DNA of 64,000 nt from Lysobacterales bacterium 66-474 (lineage in GTDB: Bacteria; Pseudomonadota; Gammaproteobacteria; Xanthomonadales; Rhodanobacteraceae): contig MKWP01000001.1 in the NCBI GenBank assembly GCA_001899805.1, positions 129,001 to 193,000 of the forward strand, written 5' to 3'. Made by a program: the position numbers and the translations under genes. The notes beneath the pieces are model-generated. The model did not search any database, had not been told where the DNA came from, and saw nothing but the letters and a program-made list of their open reading frames with translations. Positions 1 to 9,728 of this stretch are shown piece by piece (the first letter of the stretch is position 1; each line of letters opens with the position of its first letter).

Positions 1-2
1 CG

Positions 3-647
3 TTCCCCGCCGCGCGCGCGCTGCTCGTGTCGTGCGCGATCCCGATCCTGCTTGCCGCCTGTTCGGTGCTGCCCGAGCGCGAACCCGTGCAGATCTGGCA
101 ACCGGAAGCATCCGCCGCCCCGACCGCGGCCGCGCCGACGGCGGATTTCAGCCTGCGGGTGGACACCCCGAACACGACCGGCGCACTGGACGGAACCGGC
201 ATCGTGGTGATGCCCGAACCCGGCCAGGTCAGCAACTACAAGGGCGCGCGTTGGAGCGAATCGCCGGCGCTGCTGGTGCGCCACCGGCTGGTGGACGCCT
301 TCATGGCCGCACGGCTGCCGGCGGTCACCACCGACGACGACCACTTCTTTTCCGACTACACCCTCTCCGGCGACCTGCGCGCGTTCCAATCCGAATACAG
401 GTCGGGATCGCCGGTCGTGGTGGTGCGCTTCGACGCGCAACTGCGGCGCGGCGGCGCGCGCAACCTGCTCGCGACCCACAGCTTCGTCATCACGCAGCAA
501 CCATCGGGAGTGGACGTGCCGCAAATCGTCGCCGCATTCGGCGCCGCCGACGACCAGCTCGCCGCGCAAGTGGTGGCGTGGGTCATCGAACAGGCCCGCA
601 ATGCACCCGCACCGGATCCCGACGCCCAGCGGCGGCGCAAGCGCTGA
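3..647 (+). CDS. ABC-type transport auxiliary lipoprotein, 5' end outside the window
   Basis: The frame is open to the window edge, so the start is upstream. The visible N-terminus is a hydrophobic stretch ending in the lipobox LLAAC, with the Cys codon at about 60-62, so the product is probably exported and lipidated. A GTG at 27 would leave the signal peptide without its basic n-region and is unlikely to be the start. The mature part, about 195 residues, resembles the ABC_trans_aux family (PF03886, PqiC-like). Such proteins usually accompany MCE proteins and MlaE-type permeases in lipid transport. That makes a second MCE operon upstream likely, but this is inferred and not seen. The C-terminus is basic (RRRKR). 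Confidence 0.75.
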   Translation, partial: FPAARALLVSCAIPILLAACSVLPEREPVQIWQPEASAAPTAAAPTADFSLRVDTPNTTGALDGTGIVVMPEPGQVSNYKGARWSESPALLVRHRLVDAFMAARLPAVTTDDDHFFSDYTLSGDLRAFQSEYRSGSPVVVVRFDAQLRRGGARNLLATHSFVITQQPSGVDVPQIVAAFGAADDQLAAQVVAWVIEQARNAPAPDPDAQRRRKR

Positions 648-704
648 TGGCGGCTTCCGTTCCTTGCGGCGGGGCCACGACTCGCGCAACGGACTGCGGA
701 ACGG

Positions 705-1247
705 CTACGCGGCTTGCGGAACGTCGTTCGCCCGGCCTCGATCGCCCGCCACCGTGACCGCCAGGAAAGCGCTTGCCCACAGGATCAGACCCGCGCCCAG
801 GCACCCGACCGGATCGGCCGGCCCGTGCGGCGCCAGCAGCGGATACAACATCGCCAAGGCAACCAAGGCCGCGCCCGCAAGGTAGTGCGCACGATAGTTG
901 AAGACATGCGCGAGCGGGAGAAAGTGCAACCCGACGATCGCGATCACGCACGGAATCTCCCAGCTTGGCAGCCCGACCCTCACCAGGATGTTGATCGCGA
1001 CGAAAATGGCGATCCACTGTCCCGCGTTGACGATGTGGAAAATCCGCATCGCCCGCTTTTGCCGGGAAGTCGGCCCGATCGCCGCGAGCGCCGGCCGATG
1101 ACGCCGATAACGACGCCAGGCGAACACCCCCAGCGCGAGCGCGGCCAGTACGACGGCACCCATCACGAACGGGTTCCCGGCTGTCATCCGCCAGGCGTAG
1201 ACCCCGATCCAGACTCCACCAAAAGGGAACAGGACCATCGCGCCCAT
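705..1247 (-). CDS. Small polytopic membrane protein of unknown function
   Basis: This is a 180-residue protein with about six hydrophobic segments. Conserved-looking polar positions sit in them, for example IFHIVNAGQW, LHFLPLAHVF and NYRAHY. I chose the ATG at 1247, the first residue of MGAMVLFPF; the frame stays open further upstream, but that part overlaps the end of the preceding permease gene and looks non-coding. It follows the exporter operon on the same strand after about 60 bp and may be its last gene, or may stand alone. I do not recognise the family with certainty. It resembles small conserved integral membrane proteins of the DUF7010 kind. No catalytic motif is visible. Confidence 0.6.
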   Translation of the reverse strand: MGAMVLFPFGGVWIGVYAWRMTAGNPFVMGAVVLAALALGVFAWRRYRRHRPALAAIGPTSRQKRAMRIFHIVNAGQWIAIFVAINILVRVGLPSWEIPCVIAIVGLHFLPLAHVFNYRAHYLAGAALVALAMLYPLLAPHGPADPVGCLGAGLILWASAFLAVTVAGDRGRANDVPQAA

Positions 1248-1309
1248 GGCCCTGCCGGCGCGTGCCGCGTCACGCGCGCCGGCACTACCCGGCGCCGGCA
1301 CCGCCGTCT

Positions 1310-2617
1310 TCACAGTTCGCGCAGCGCATTCACGACGGACAGTCGCGCCGCGCGCACCGCGGGGAACAGCCCGCCGACGAAGCCGATCGCCAGCGCCCAT
1401 TTCAAGCCCGTCCAGATGAGTCCCGGGTCGACCTTGAACTTGAACATCACCTGGCTGAAACCATTCAAGGTCGACGCGCTGTAGCCGTTGAACACCAGCC
1501 ACACGATCACCGCGCCGAGCACGCCGCCAGCCAGCGCCAGCAACATCGTTTCCAGCATCACCGACACCACCACCGGCATGCCGCGGAAACCGATCGCGCG
1601 CAGCGTCGCGATTTCACGCGCGCGCGCCGCCACCGCCGCGAACATGCAGTTGAGCGCGCCGAACAGTGCGCCGATCGCCATGATCACGCCGACGGTCAGG
1701 CCGACCACACGGATGATCTTGCTCAGCCCTTCGGATTGCTTGGCGAAATAGTCGTGCGTGGTGTTGGCCTCCACCTTCAGGCGCGGATCGGCGGCCAGTG
1801 CCGCCTTGAACTGCGCGAAAGCGGAGGGGCTGGCCAGTTTCACCAGCACCGATTCGGCGCTGTTGCCGCGCCGGTACGCCGATGCCACCGTCTGGCGATC
1901 CGCCCACAATTCCGAATTCCAAGCGCCATCGCTTTCGAAGATGCCGGCCACGGTCCAGGTCTGGTTGCCGAGCTTGATGTCCTTGCCGACATCCAGGCCC
2001 GCGAACTGACGGTGCGCGGCCTCGCCCACCACCAGCTCGCGCATGCCGGGCTTGAACTTGCGGCCTGCGATGATCTTCAGATCCGGCCGCAGCGCCCATG
2101 CTCCTTCGTCCACGCCACGCAATTGCGCATTGGCGTCGTCCTGCGAATTGCGCAACGGCAGGCTGGCCGCCACCACCAGTTCGGCCGACGCGACCGGCTT
2201 GCCCGAAGCGTCGCGGGCGATTCCGGCAGCCTGCTCGATCGCGTCCACGTCGTCGCGCACCAGCACCGACTGCGACTCCGATACCGAGCCGCCGCGCAAC
2301 ACGATCGCCGTGTCGGCGCGACCGCCGCTGCTCATCGTCGCCTGCAGGCCCTCGCCCATCGCCAGCAGTGCGACCAGCACGCCGACCACGCCGGCGATGC
2401 CGATAACGATCACCAGCGACGAACCCAACCGCTGTCCGAGCGTGCCTAAGCCCACCTTGGTCACCGACGCGGTTTGGCGCCCGCTGCGCGTCAGCGCCAT
2501 CCACAACGCGAACAGCACCGCAAGCCCCAGCGCACCGATCCACGGCAGCTTGACCCAGATCGCCAAGGCGACCGCGACCAACACCACCAGCCCAAGATTG
2601 ATCAGGAATTTTTTCAT
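1310..2617 (-). CDS. ABC transporter permease, FtsX/MacB type (second permease)
   Basis: The 435-residue inner-membrane permease belongs to an ABC exporter. Two hydrophobic segments lie in the first 45 residues. They are followed by a further transmembrane helix (SSLVIVIGIAGVVGVLVA), a periplasmic MacB_PCD-like domain of about 200 residues, and a C-terminal FtsX domain with three helices. The end, PAVRAARLSVVNALREL, carries the PxxRAxxxxxxxALR signature typical of this superfamily. The gene lies 9 bp after the first permease gene, so the two are probably translated together and form a heterodimer. This differs from MacB, where ATPase and permease are one chain. Substrate is unknown. Confidence 0.88.
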   Translation of the reverse strand: MKKFLINLGLVVLVAVALAIWVKLPWIGALGLAVLFALWMALTRSGRQTASVTKVGLGTLGQRLGSSLVIVIGIAGVVGVLVALLAMGEGLQATMSSGGRADTAIVLRGGSVSESQSVLVRDDVDAIEQAAGIARDASGKPVASAELVVAASLPLRNSQDDANAQLRGVDEGAWALRPDLKIIAGRKFKPGMRELVVGEAAHRQFAGLDVGKDIKLGNQTWTVAGIFESDGAWNSELWADRQTVASAYRRGNSAESVLVKLASPSAFAQFKAALAADPRLKVEANTTHDYFAKQSEGLSKIIRVVGLTVGVIMAIGALFGALNCMFAAVAARAREIATLRAIGFRGMPVVVSVMLETMLLALAGGVLGAVIVWLVFNGYSASTLNGFSQVMFKFKVDPGLIWTGLKWALAIGFVGGLFPAVRAARLSVVNALREL

Positions 2618-2626
2618 GATGTTTCC

Positions 2627-3790
2627 TCAGCGTCCGCTCAGCGCATCGACGATGTTGAGGCGCATCGCGCGCACTGCCGGCACCAGCCCCACGATCAAGC
2701 CGATAAGCACCATCAGGGCGATGCCCAGCGCCCAGGTCTGACCGGCCACGCCGTGGATCGGGACCATGCCGCCGCTGGCCGCCGCCATGCCGGGCACGAT
2801 CAGCGCCACCAGCGCCATGCCGATCAGGCCGCCAAACAGCAGCATCAGCACGCCCTCGGCCAGCACCATCGCCAACACGCTGCGCGACGAGAATCCGATC
2901 GTCTTCAGCACCGCCAGCTCGCCGGTGCGCTCGCGCACCGCCTGCATCATGGTGTTGCCGGTCAGCAGCAACAGCGTGAAGAACACCGCGCCCATGATCG
3001 CCGCGACCACGAAGCCGATGTTGATCAACTGTTTGATGAAGGATGCCTGGAATGCCTGCTCGGTCTGGGTGCGGGTTTCGTGATCGGAGTTGGCCGAAAT
3101 CGCGTCGATCTCCCTGGCCACGGCATCGGCGCGCGACGGATCGGCCACCTTTACCACATACCAGTGCACCTCGCCGGAACCGAATCGATTGTTCTCGTCG
3201 AAGTACTTCCAGTGGAACATCATCATCTGCTCGTTGCCGGCATCCTTCCTGTCCTTGGCGCGGAAGATGCCCGCGATGTCGAAGGTCCAGGTATTGTTGC
3301 CGCTGGACTTGGAAGGCCAGATCGTCGACTGCACCGGAATCTTGTCGCCGACCTTCCAGCCGAAACGCTTGGCCAATGCCGCACCGACGATCGCGCCGGT
3401 ACGCGTCTGCTCCCACGCCTTGCGTTGATCCGCCGGCAACACGAGCTCCGGATACAAATCCAGGTAGTTCGGGCTGACTGCAAAGCTGATGAGCTGGTTC
3501 TTCGGGTCCTGGTAAACCCCGGCGAACCAGTTGGCGTAAGCCACGGCGCTGACACCCTGCACGTTGGCGATGCGCGCGCCCAGGCTTTCGGGCAAGGCCT
3601 GCTGCATCGACATCCTCGATGTCACCACGAGGCGGCCGGCGCCGGCAACGTTGTTGCCCGCGGTGAACGCCACGCGCACCGAATCGAGCAGTCCGAACAG
3701 CAGGAACGCCGCGATGATCGACATCAGCGTCAGGATCGTGCGCGTCTTGCGCCGGAACAGCGCGGCCCAGACCAGATGGAAATATTTCAT
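2627..3790 (-). CDS. ABC transporter permease, FtsX/MacB type (first permease)
   Basis: The product has 387 residues. It has an N-terminal transmembrane helix after KYFHLVWAALFRRKTRT, then a periplasmic domain to about residue 260, then three helices of the FtsX domain, ending PAVRAMRLNIVDALSGR. It is clearly related to the neighbouring permease but lacks that protein's extra N-terminal helices. It sits between the ATPase gene (13 bp upstream) and the second permease gene, forming one operon with the HlyD-type adaptor. The likely role is the second half of a heteromeric tripartite exporter spanning from inner membrane to periplasm. No outer-membrane factor gene is visible beside it, so a TolC-like partner would have to be encoded elsewhere. 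Confidence 0.88.
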   Translation of the reverse strand: MKYFHLVWAALFRRKTRTILTLMSIIAAFLLFGLLDSVRVAFTAGNNVAGAGRLVVTSRMSMQQALPESLGARIANVQGVSAVAYANWFAGVYQDPKNQLISFAVSPNYLDLYPELVLPADQRKAWEQTRTGAIVGAALAKRFGWKVGDKIPVQSTIWPSKSSGNNTWTFDIAGIFRAKDRKDAGNEQMMMFHWKYFDENNRFGSGEVHWYVVKVADPSRADAVAREIDAISANSDHETRTQTEQAFQASFIKQLINIGFVVAAIMGAVFFTLLLLTGNTMMQAVRERTGELAVLKTIGFSSRSVLAMVLAEGVLMLLFGGLIGMALVALIVPGMAAASGGMVPIHGVAGQTWALGIALMVLIGLIVGLVPAVRAMRLNIVDALSGR

Positions 3791-3803
3791 GGCAATGCCC
3801 CGC

Positions 3804-4526
<723 letters not shown>

Positions 4527-4548
4527 CGTCGTCTCCTGTTCGCCGTTT

Positions 4549-4666
4549 CCTTCTCCCTTCGGGAGAAGGTGGCCCGAAGGGCCGGATGAGGGTTCGGTTC
4601 CACGACAAGCCACTCCGCGCGAGACTCGTACCCTCACCCCTGCCCCTCTCCCGGCGGGAGAGGGGC
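4549..4666. repeat. Bipartite palindromic repeat, copy 1
   Basis: Two hairpins face each other. The left one is CCTTCTCCC-ttc-GGGAGAAGG at 4549-4569 and the right one has 11-bp perfect arms, GCCCCTCTCCC and GGGAGAGGGGC, at 4642-4666. Inside, GATGAGGGTTCGG on the left is mirrored by CGTACCCTCACCCC on the right. The same arrangement recurs at 39811-39974 and 46880-47017, with a half copy at 7301-7347. It lies inside an operon, between the adaptor and ATPase genes, where it could modulate mRNA processing or termination. Confidence 0.8.
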
Positions 4667-4670
4667 TCAA

Positions 4671-5915
4671 TCAATTGTTGCCCGCCTTTACCTGCACCTT
4701 CTCGCCATCCTTCATGTTCGCGGACGGCGCGGCCACCACCTCGGCGCCTGCGTTCAAGCCTTGCGTCACCTGCCTCATGTCGGAAAAATCGCCGCCGACG
4801 GTGACCGGCGTTTGTCGCGCACGGCCTTCCGCGACGACGAACACCACGTCCCTGCCGTCGCGCTGCACGATCGCCGATTTGGGCACCAGTACGCCCGGCA
4901 ACGGCTTGCGGTCTTCGCTGCTCTTTTCGAGGAAGGAAACCCGCACGCCCATCTGCGGAATGATGCGTGGGTCCTTCTGGTCGAGCGCAATGCGCACCTT
5001 CACCGTGGCCTTGCTCTTGTCCGCGCTCGGGATGATCGCGATCACGTGCGCGGGGATCTTCCAGTCCGGATAGGCATCGAGGATCGCCTGCACCGGCATG
5101 TCCGGCTTGACGCGGCTGATGTACGACTCGTTGACGTCGACGTCCACTTCCAGCGAATCCATGTCCACGATGGTGGCGAGGCCGCCGGCAATGCCGCCGC
5201 CGCCCGCCGTGTACGGCGACACGATCTCGCCCACGTCCGCGTCCTTGGCGGTGATCACGCCCGCGAACGGCGCGCGGATGATGGTGAAATCCATGTTGAC
5301 CTTCGCGGCTTCCACCTGGGCGCCGGCCGCCTCGGCCTGCTTGATCGCGACATCGAGCGCGGCGGCGTCGGTGGCGACCTGCGTATTGGCCTGCTCGGCG
5401 TCCTGCCTGGACACGTAACCGCGCGCCACCACGTCGTTCATGCGCGCCGCGTTGGCGCGATCCTGCTTCAGCATCGCACGCGCCTTCACCACCGACGCCT
5501 GTGCCGCGGCGTACTGCGCCTGCGCGGAGTCCAGTTGGGCCTGGTATGCGGTGGGATCGAGTCGCGCCAGCACCTGGCCCTTCTGGACGTGCTCGCCCTC
5601 CTCGACCGACACCTGCGCCAGGGTGCCGATGATCTGTGCCGACACCGTGGCCTGCCGCCGCGCGACCACGTAGCCGGTCGCCTGCAATACCGCGGCGTCG
5701 CCGCCCGCCGACGCCATCGACACCGCGCTCGCGGTTTGCACTGTCACCGCCTTGGAGCGCAGCCCGAGCACGGCTGCGACGCCGGCGATGATCAGCAGCA
5801 CGACCACGCTGCCGGCGATCCATGGCCAGCGCGGGCCACGCGATTCGTCGTCACGTTGGGCGCGATCGATGCGCAATTCGTGCAGCAGGTCGTCGCTGGA
5901 TCGGTTGTCGTTCAC
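4671..5915 (-). CDS. HlyD/MacA-type periplasmic adaptor of an ABC exporter
   Basis: The 414-residue membrane-fusion protein has a cytoplasmic N-terminus (MNDNRSSDDLLHELRIDRAQ) and one transmembrane helix at about residues 30-50. A biotinyl-lipoyl-like half motif follows (QATVSAQIIGTLAQVSVEEG), then a coiled-coil hairpin rich in Ala/Gln at about residues 110-190. The second lipoyl half is around RAPFAGVITAKDADVGE, and beta-barrel domains complete it. It is the first gene of the operon adaptor-ATPase-permease-permease and would link the inner-membrane complex to an outer-membrane channel. The 190-bp region upstream is shared with a divergent FAH-family gene. Substrate cannot be told from sequence. 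Confidence 0.9.
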   Translation of the reverse strand: MNDNRSSDDLLHELRIDRAQRDDESRGPRWPWIAGSVVVLLIIAGVAAVLGLRSKAVTVQTASAVSMASAGGDAAVLQATGYVVARRQATVSAQIIGTLAQVSVEEGEHVQKGQVLARLDPTAYQAQLDSAQAQYAAAQASVVKARAMLKQDRANAARMNDVVARGYVSRQDAEQANTQVATDAAALDVAIKQAEAAGAQVEAAKVNMDFTIIRAPFAGVITAKDADVGEIVSPYTAGGGGIAGGLATIVDMDSLEVDVDVNESYISRVKPDMPVQAILDAYPDWKIPAHVIAIIPSADKSKATVKVRIALDQKDPRIIPQMGVRVSFLEKSSEDRKPLPGVLVPKSAIVQRDGRDVVFVVAEGRARQTPVTVGGDFSDMRQVTQGLNAGAEVVAAPSANMKDGEKVQVKAGNN

Positions 5916-5930
5916 CCGTCATCCCCACGC

Positions 5931-5949
5931 GCGCACTCGCCGAGTGCGC
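5931..5949. promoter_or_regulatory. Short perfect inverted repeat upstream of the exporter operon
   Basis: GCGCACTCG-c-CGAGTGCGC is a 9-bp perfect inverted repeat with a one-base centre, lying about 16-34 bp upstream of the adaptor start codon. Its position would suit an operator or a leader hairpin. There is no further evidence, and the surrounding DNA is GC-rich enough for chance palindromes. Confidence 0.25.
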
Positions 5950-6106
5950 AAGTCTGCCACAGTTTGCCCGCCTGCCCGGCGGGCCGATACGCGCATGCAT
6001 CAAACATCGCGACTGACAGTTGTCATCCGACCCATGGCCGCGGATCGCACCAGGCGGGTGGCGCGACCCTACAATCGCATTCCGTCTCCCCCGACAAGGC
6101 GCATCG

Positions 6107-6796
6107 ATGTCATTCGTGTTCGACCTCCCCGCCGTTCCGAGCCTGCCCGTCACCGGCGGCAGCGCGCGCTTCCCCGTGCACCGCATCTATTGCATCGGGC
6201 GCAATTACGCCGACCACGCGAAGGAAATGGGCGCCCAGGCCGTGAGCCGCGCAAACCCGGTGTTCTTCATGAAGCCTGCGGATGCGGTCGTCGCGGACGG
6301 CGGCGACATTCCCTATCCGCCCGCGACGCGGGAATTGCACCACGAGGTGGAAATGGTGGCGGCATTGCAAAGCGGCGGGCGCGACATCGATCCGGCGCAT
6401 GCGCTCGATTGCGTGTTCGGTTACGGCGTGGGGCTGGACCTCACCCGCCGCGACCTGCAGGCAGCGATGAAGGCGAAAGGCTTGCCGTGGGACGTGGCCA
6501 AGGGTTTCGATCGTTCCGCGCCGATCTCGGCGTTGCGTCCGGCGAGCGAGGTCGGACATCCGATGCAGGCGCGGCTGGCGCTCGCGGTGAACGGCGAAGT
6601 GCGCCAGGACACCGACATCGCGGACATGATTTTCCCGGTGCCCGAGATCATTGCCGAGCTGTCGAAACTGTTCGAGCTGAAAGCCGGCGACCTGATCTTC
6701 ACCGGCACGCCGGCGGGCGTCGGGCCGCTGGTGCGCGGCGACCGCATCACGGCCGAACTGCGCGGCATCGCGACGCTGGAAGGGCGCATCGCCTGA
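6107..6796 (+). CDS. Fumarylacetoacetate hydrolase family protein
   Basis: The 229-residue enzyme belongs to the FAH family. Recognisable motifs are GRNYADHAKEMG, the metal-binding HHEVEMV (with the family Glu pair), GYGVGLDLTRRD, KGFDRSAPI and IFTGTPAGVGP. Family members include acylpyruvases, oxaloacetate tautomerases/decarboxylases and isomerases of aromatic breakdown. The short single-domain form here is typical of the acylpyruvase/oxaloacetate-handling group, but substrate is not decidable. I chose the ATG at 6107 because the conserved fold begins there; the frame is open upstream to 6020. A TACAAT at 6070-6075 could be the -10 element, though no clear -35 precedes it. Confidence 0.88.
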   Translation: MSFVFDLPAVPSLPVTGGSARFPVHRIYCIGRNYADHAKEMGAQAVSRANPVFFMKPADAVVADGGDIPYPPATRELHHEVEMVAALQSGGRDIDPAHALDCVFGYGVGLDLTRRDLQAAMKAKGLPWDVAKGFDRSAPISALRPASEVGHPMQARLALAVNGEVRQDTDIADMIFPVPEIIAELSKLFELKAGDLIFTGTPAGVGPLVRGDRITAELRGIATLEGRIA

Positions 6797-6886
6797 ATGC
6801 GGCACCGGTTGCGCGGATGGCCCGATGGTGCCTAAATGGGCGCGCCGCGATGCGGCGGCCCCCTCCCTCGGCACAAGGAGTACGCA

Positions 6887-7285
6887 ATGAGCTTCGCTAA
6901 GGATTTCAAGGCGTTCATCATGCGCGGCAACGTGGTCGACCTCGCGGTCGCGGTGGTCATCGGTGGCGCGTTCGGCAAGATCGTCACCTCGCTGGTCAAC
7001 GACATCATCATGCCGCCGATCGGCTGGATCACCGGCGGCATCGACTTTTCGAACTTGAAATGGATCATCCAGGAGTCGACCGATCCCAAGAAGGTCGTGG
7101 CCATCAGTTACGGCACCTTCATCAACACCATCATCACGTTCCTGATCATCGCGCTGGCGATCTTCATCGTGATCAAGATGCTGGAGAAGGCGATGCCCAA
7201 GAAGGAAGCCGCGCCCGCCGCACCGCCGCCGGACGTGGTGTTGTTGACCGAGATCCGCGACCTGCTGAAGCAACAACCACGCTGA
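6887..7285 (+). CDS. mscL: Large-conductance mechanosensitive channel MscL
   Basis: The 132-residue protein matches MscL in length and layout. It has an N-terminal amphipathic helix ([20 protein letters not shown]) and a pore-lining first transmembrane helix with the glycine/alanine pattern [15 protein letters not shown] periplasmic loop, a second helix ([18 protein letters not shown]) and a charged C-terminal helix ([11 protein letters not shown]) follow. It opens on membrane stretch to relieve osmotic downshock. The start is the ATG at 6887, with the Shine-Dalgarno AAGGAG just upstream. It appears to be a single-gene unit, followed at once by a palindromic repeat. Confidence 0.97.
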   Translation: MSFAKDFKAFIMRGNVVDLAVAVVIGGAFGKIVTSLVNDIIMPPIGWITGGIDFSNLKWIIQESTDPKKVVAISYGTFINTIITFLIIALAIFIVIKMLEKAMPKKEAAPAAPPPDVVLLTEIRDLLKQQPR

Positions 7286-7300
7286 CGTTTTTGCAAACGG

Positions 7301-7347
7301 CCCCCACCCGGCCTGCGGCCACCCTCTCCCCGCGCACAGGGAGAGGG
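7301..7347. repeat. Half copy of the CTCTCCC palindromic repeat
   Basis: The segment has a CCCACCCGGCCTGCGGCC head and the arms CCCTCTCCC and GGGAGAGGG separated by an 8-base loop. It corresponds to one half of the bipartite repeats at 4549, 39811 and 46880, and fills most of the gap between mscL and the macrodomain gene. Confidence 0.6.
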
Positions 7348-7380
7348 AAACCGCGCAACACCCGCTGGATGAGCCCGACC

Positions 7381-7926
7381 ATGACCATCGAAATCATCCA
7401 GGCCGACATCACTGCGCTTCAGGTTGACGCGATCGTCAACGCCGCGAACGAAACCCTGCTGGGCGGCGGCGGGGTCGACGGCGCCATCCACCGCGCGTCC
7501 GGCCCGCGCCTGCTGGAAACCTGCCGCGCATTGCCCGAAACCAGTCCCGGCGTGCGCTGCCCGACCGGCGAAGCGCGCATCACGCCGGGCTTCGACCTGC
7601 CTGCGCGATGCGTGATCCACACCGTCGGGCCGGTCTGGCGCGGCGGCGCGCACGACGAACCGGGGTTGCTCGCAGCCTGCCATCGCGGCGCGCTGGCGCT
7701 GGCGCGCGAACACGCGATCGACAGCATCGCCTTCCCGGCGATCAGTTGCGGCGTGTACGGCTACCCGCGTGACGCGGCTGCAGGCGTGGCACTGGCGACA
7801 CTGGCCGAAGAACAACATCGCCTGCACACGCCGCACCGCATCGTGCTGTGCGCATTCGACGGCGGCATGGCCGCGGCGTGGCGCGCGGCGGCGGAACGCC
7901 TGCACGTTGCCATCGCAGCCGGTTAG
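7381..7926 (+). CDS. Macrodomain protein (O-acetyl-ADP-ribose deacetylase-like)
   Basis: The 181-residue single macrodomain is of the YmdB/AppR-1'-p type. Visible motifs are the adenine-contacting start [21 protein letters not shown], the [18 protein letters not shown] loop with NAAN and GGGVDGAIH, and the phosphate-binding [12 protein letters not shown]. The family hydrolyses O-acetyl-ADP-ribose or removes ADP-ribose from targets. Start choice is between ATG 7381 (GGATGAG about 9 nt upstream) and ATG 7369, which would add four residues. The stop overlaps that of the convergent BatD gene by about 4 bp. Confidence 0.92.
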   Translation: MTIEIIQADITALQVDAIVNAANETLLGGGGVDGAIHRASGPRLLETCRALPETSPGVRCPTGEARITPGFDLPARCVIHTVGPVWRGGAHDEPGLLAACHRGALALAREHAIDSIAFPAISCGVYGYPRDAAAGVALATLAEEQHRLHTPHRIVLCAFDGGMAAAWRAAAERLHVAIAAG

Positions 7927-9728
7927 GACGACGGATACAGCGGTGGCAATCCGTTTTCACCGGCACCCTTGTGTCGTTCGTCTTCGCGCCACGCGAACCC
8001 GTGCGCGAACGCCCGCACCACCGCCGCGCACGCGGGTGCCGGGTCTCCACCTTGCCAGCGCACGCGCTGCAACCCATCCAGCGCAGCATGCTGCTCCGGG
8101 TCGGCCAAGGCGTCGCGAAGCAACCCGGCGTGGGCCATGGCGGGACGCGACACGCGCGCCCAGGCGAGCAACGTGCGCTCGCACGCAGCGGCATCGCCAG
8201 CGCGTGCGGCGTCGAGCGTCCGTTTCTGCAACGCGCGTGCATCGGGCTGCTCCGGCGAGGCATCGAGGCGGGCGACGACCGACGGCGTGCTTCCGGCTTC
8301 GGTACGGGAGCCCGCGCGGCCCGAAGAAGGCCCCTTGGCATGCCGTGCGCGACGACGAATCAACCACCACGCCAGCGCCGCGACGATGACGATCGCCCAC
8401 AATGCGAAACTCGCCAGCGCCAGATCGCGCCAGCGTCCACCCGGAACGGATGCGCCCCGATCGCTTGCTGTCGCCCGCGTCGCCTGCGCGACCGGCTCGG
8501 CATTGCTCACCACCGGCGGCGCGGGCACGCTCGCCGACACGCCACTGACGGCCAGCACGTGCGCGGGCACGCCGGCCTGTTCGGCGCGATCGTGGCTGGT
8601 GTCCCACCAATCCAGGGTGATCGCGGGAATCGCGATCGTGCCGTTGCGATCCGGCACGATCGCGAAGCTGCGCGTGCGGGTGCCCTGCAGCCATTCGCCG
8701 CTGTCGTCGGTCGTATCCTGCGTCCGGTCGGGATACACCCGTGCCCCGGCGATCGTCGGCAATTCCGGTTCCGGCAACGCGTCGGCGGGTTGGCCGGACG
8801 CACTGATGCTGAGCGTGATGGTCAGCGGCGCCGCGGCATCCAGCTTGCCATCCGAAGGCAAGCCGGTCAGCTTCAACTGCACGTTGCGCGCGGGCAGCCA
8901 TGGCTTGCCCGCACCCGCCGGTTCGGCTCGCGCGTCGATGCGCGCCGCCGGCGCCGTCGCGCGGACCGTCCCGCCGAATCCCTGCAGCGGCGAATTCGGC
9001 AAGGCGTTCGGATTGTTGAACCACGCATTGGGAAACCCCGCATCGAGTCGCTGTCCCTCGAACACCGGCCCCTGCACCGCGATCGATCCGCTGCGCTGCG
9101 GGATCAAGGCCCAACTCCGTTCGATGACCTTGTAGGTGAAACCGTCGCGCTGGGTGACGTAACGATGGTCGCGGTCGAGCGGGACCAGGCGCGCGCCGCC
9201 CGCGCTCGGATTGCCCAGCGCGCCATCCACGCCCGGCAGGTAGAACAGGCGCACCGTGTACACGGTCTGCTGGCCGACGTACGGCGAACTCGACTGCACG
9301 TTCGTTTCCATGAACACCGGATCGCCCGCCTTGCCGGTGCCGCCACTGGGTGCCGCGCCGACGTGCAACGTCAGCGGTTGCGTGGCGCCGCCGCCGATGT
9401 CCAGCGCGGGGATCGTCAGGGTCCCGGCGTGCAACGGTTTCAACGCAATGCCGAGTTGCGTGGTGCTGGTGGTCTTGCCATTAACGATCTGCACGCTGCT
9501 GGAGCGCGAGGTGCCGAGCACCTCGAAATCCTTCTGCAACGACGACAGCTCGGGACTGCCGAGCGCCCCGTCGGTCTGGATGTTGAGCGTGACGGTGTCG
9601 CCCAGGCTGACGTGGCTGCGGTCGAGGAACGCGTGCGGCCCCTGTCCCGAGCCTGTCGAAGGAGTGGCGGCTTGCGCCAGCGGCGCCAGCAAGGCCAGCA
9701 ACACGAGCCACCCGCGCCGCACCGTCAT
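7923..9728 (-). CDS. BatD-like protein (oxygen tolerance family), membrane anchored
   Basis: The product has 601 residues. A signal peptide ([18 protein letters not shown]) is followed by Ig-like beta domains ([38 protein letters not shown]). One transmembrane helix lies near residue 450 ([20 protein letters not shown]), and a cytoplasmic alpha-helical tail completes it. It is the last gene of the moxR-Bat operon; Bat proteins form membrane complexes with MoxR ATPases linked to envelope stress and aerotolerance. The start ATG at 9728 overlaps the BatB/C stop by 4 bp. Odd feature: right after the signal peptide, [10 protein letters not shown] is encoded by a fragment of a common dispersed repeat (see findings). 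Confidence 0.87.
   Translation of the reverse strand: MTVRRGWLVLLALLAPLAQAATPSTGSGQGPHAFLDRSHVSLGDTVTLNIQTDGALGSPELSSLQKDFEVLGTSRSSSVQIVNGKTTSTTQLGIALKPLHAGTLTIPALDIGGGATQPLTLHVGAAPSGGTGKAGDPVFMETNVQSSSPYVGQQTVYTVRLFYLPGVDGALGNPSAGGARLVPLDRDHRYVTQRDGFTYKVIERSWALIPQRSGSIAVQGPVFEGQRLDAGFPNAWFNNPNALPNSPLQGFGGTVRATAPAARIDARAEPAGAGKPWLPARNVQLKLTGLPSDGKLDAAAPLTITLSISASGQPADALPEPELPTIAGARVYPDRTQDTTDDSGEWLQGTRTRSFAIVPDRNGTIAIPAITLDWWDTSHDRAEQAGVPAHVLAVSGVSASVPAPPVVSNAEPVAQATRATASDRGASVPGGRWRDLALASFALWAIVIVAALAWWLIRRRARHAKGPSSGRAGSRTEAGSTPSVVARLDASPEQPDARALQKRTLDAARAGDAAACERTLLAWARVSRPAMAHAGLLRDALADPEQHAALDGLQRVRWQGGDPAPACAAVVRAFAHGFAWREDERHKGAGENGLPPLYPSS

Noticed and set aside
1614-3416. A 600-codon minus-strand frame overlapping both ABC permease genes
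   Set aside because: It runs across two well-supported genes in another frame, with Arg/Gly-rich composition.
7108-7905. Minus-strand open frame over mscL and the macrodomain gene
   Set aside because: Antisense to two recognisable genes, no domain seen.
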